From positions 82,971,221 through 83,035,220 of the forward strand of contig CM059973.1 of the NCBI GenBank assembly GCA_030490835.1: a DNA stretch of 64,000 bases, written 5' to 3'. Shown in pieces: positions 62,701 to 64,000 of this stretch; position 1 is the first letter of the stretch, and every line of letters begins with the position of its first letter. A program made the position numbers and the translations under genes. The notes under the pieces were generated by a model. It ran no database searches and was not told the DNA's origin. It saw nothing but the letters and a program-made list of their open reading frames with translations. The DNA is from Annona cherimola. Lineage: Eukaryota > Streptophyta > Magnoliopsida > Magnoliales > Annonaceae.

Positions 62701-64000
62701 TGAAAACCAACACACCTTCATTGCACAGTCTACTCTTGTCATGAGTACAATTCCTGGATGGACTGCATCAGGTCCATTAAAAAGCCTAGCCACCTTCTCA
62801 TAATGAGGCTGCATATACAGTGATGGCTCAAAAATAAAATGATCATAAACTGAAATAAAGAGTGAACAGTGAATATTTACAAATATGTGGCAGAACATGT
62901 ACCTTATAATTTCGACAGGCAGGACACCTGAAATAGTGAAGTGATTCCAAATGTCATTGCACCACATAAAATTTTAGAAGGATATTGAGATCGTGTTCTA
63001 TATTCTACATAGTAGTTATTTGCATAGTTATTTGCGTGTAAGAGTGCATGGTAAATACGATAAGAGAGTGTTTTTAGTTTTGCGTAAGTACCCACAAAAA
63101 GTCTTATTTATAGTAGTATTAATTAAGGATTCAGTAGAACCTTAAGAGACATCTTATTGAAAGCGTGAGAGAAGAGATTGTTGGAATGTTTTCTTTAAGG
63201 ATGTGTGTGGGGCATCTAGAGAATAAGTATGAGTCATTTTATATATATCTCTCCGTGATTTTTTCCTTCTAGCTTAAAAGATTTTTTACATAAATTTAGT
63301 GTTTTGTGTGAGTGATCAGTCATTTCTTTGATCGCGTGTGCATCAGTTGTAATCTGTATCAACCCAAATCACCTTCCAAACAAAAGGCATACTTTTTCAG
63401 CACAGATGTTATCGATTAGATATATTTCGGATTGTCATGCCTACGAAAATGGGATTTTTATCATATAACTGAGCATTTAATTGAAGTGAGAAATCCTTTC
63501 TTCGCGTTCTCAGAATAGCAAGTCTTTCGTAAATTAGTAGAAAATAAAAGCCGGGATTGCAAAGTGCAAAGACCCTTATGGGAGAATAATACAAGCATTA
63601 AAAAGAGAGACCAGATAAGGAAAAATCATCACAAAACCCGCTCCACATGAACTTCAAAGGCAACTCTGATTGCTCTTTAATGTGTCATGTAGGGCATGCA
63701 TGTAAACCATGCGAAGGTGGGCACCGTCGACATGGATTATGCCACCGATCTTGTGAATTGAGTAGGATTGACTTAGCAGGGGTGGCATTTAAAGGGAGCT
63801 CAGCCAAATGAGGGTTGAACTCGAAATCTAAAAAATCATAGATCTCTGGCATTCTGGCGAGCTCAGTTCCATTTGAAGTTCGCGCGAAATGAAAGAAGTC
63901 GTGCACAACCGACTACTGCTAAAACAAATCATGCGACCGCGCGTAGGTGCGGGGGAACCCAGCAAACGAACCAGTGTGCGAAGAATTCAACGATGGCGAA
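59749..64000 (-). CDS. Truncated QSOX copy, predicted chimera with the small glycine-rich protein (partial at window edge)
   Basis: Exons: 64000-63972 (5' part outside), 62927-62903, 62808-62716, 62369-62188, 60348-60198 and 60030-59749. The first five match QSOX exons 1-5: FAIVEFFAHW, then the CPAC site, PHYEKVARLFNG, and LCNRFSIQYYPMLLWGPP. All phases agree and intron 4 has a normal GT donor. The original exon-5 donor (60276|60275) has mutated GT to AT. A local repeat supplies another donor (GAAGAG|gtcctt) 78 nt on, in phase. No Erv/ALR exons follow in the window. The next good acceptor (tatttctttgatcag|GTA) at 60030 opens phase-0 sequence VHDLKHWVHGFLKAAYELF, then MADVWGK and GYFQDLRSTRKANK. 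By inference the product is a secretory thioredoxin-like domain with a new tail and no oxidase activity. Otherwise this is a QSOX pseudogene lying beside an independent small gene starting at 59957. Confidence 0.6.
61544..62070 (+). mobile_element. Probable solo LTR in intron 4 of the truncated QSOX copy
   Basis: It begins TGTTGGGTTTTCC and ends AAAATCCCAACA, the inverted TG..CA ends of a Copia-type LTR. The 5-bp flanks are GATTG and GAATG (one mismatch). No internal retrotransposon region follows. It contains a (GTT)n tract at about 61655 and a plus-strand open frame that is not a known protein. Copy 1 lacks it in the equivalent intron. Confidence 0.55.

Overview
The window is nuclear DNA from a flowering plant. 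Genes are intron-rich with plant-type protein families, coding DNA sits in AT-rich intergenic sequence, and transposon types are the plant set (hAT and Mutator-type MITEs, tRNA-derived SINEs, LINE and LTR remnants). The species cannot be fixed from the sequence. No RNA gene, CRISPR array or prokaryotic feature was seen.

Layout. 1-1249 is a decayed LINE. 4982-8306 (+) is a seven-exon RING-CH (MARCH-like) membrane E3 ligase gene. A 728-bp hAT MITE lies at 9217-9944. 10871-20135 (-) is a complete eleven-exon quiescin sulfhydryl oxidase (QSOX) gene that faces the RING-CH gene tail to tail. 20.1-32.8 kb is a gene-poor repeat field. 32.8-45.9 kb (copy A) and 46.2-53.5 kb (copy B) are two arms of a tandem segmental duplication. 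Copy B holds an intact two-exon gene for a small, probably plastid, one-helix membrane protein at 45969-48127; copy A holds a frameshifted remnant without exon 1. 55339-55593 (-) encodes a small glycine-rich protein. 59749-64000 (-) is a second, truncated QSOX copy that runs off the right edge.

Mobile DNA. Because arms A and B are paralogous, each supplies empty target sites for insertions in the other. Arm A has gained a SINE (34564-34858), a 1.75-kb hAT element carrying a broken PPR gene (34988-36739), another SINE later split by a 4.7-kb GC-rich block, and a 292-bp MITE. Arm B has gained its own SINE (50324-50537), an 8-bp-TSD foldback element (50895-51280), a 9-bp-TSD foldback MITE (47245-47647) and another 291-bp MITE. 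The 4.7-kb block (37583-42303) packs fragments of three unrelated genes (NF-X1 zinc finger, NPH3/BTB, LRR receptor kinase) beside a TATA box and five tandem arrays.

Most interesting inference. The second QSOX copy keeps the signal-side thioredoxin domain with its CPAC site but has lost the Erv/ALR oxidase half in this window. A local repeat moved its exon-5 splice donor, and the next plausible acceptor joins it in frame to a paralog of the small glycine-rich gene at 55.3 kb. If transcribed this is a new chimeric gene: a secreted thioredoxin-like domain with an unrelated C-terminal tail.
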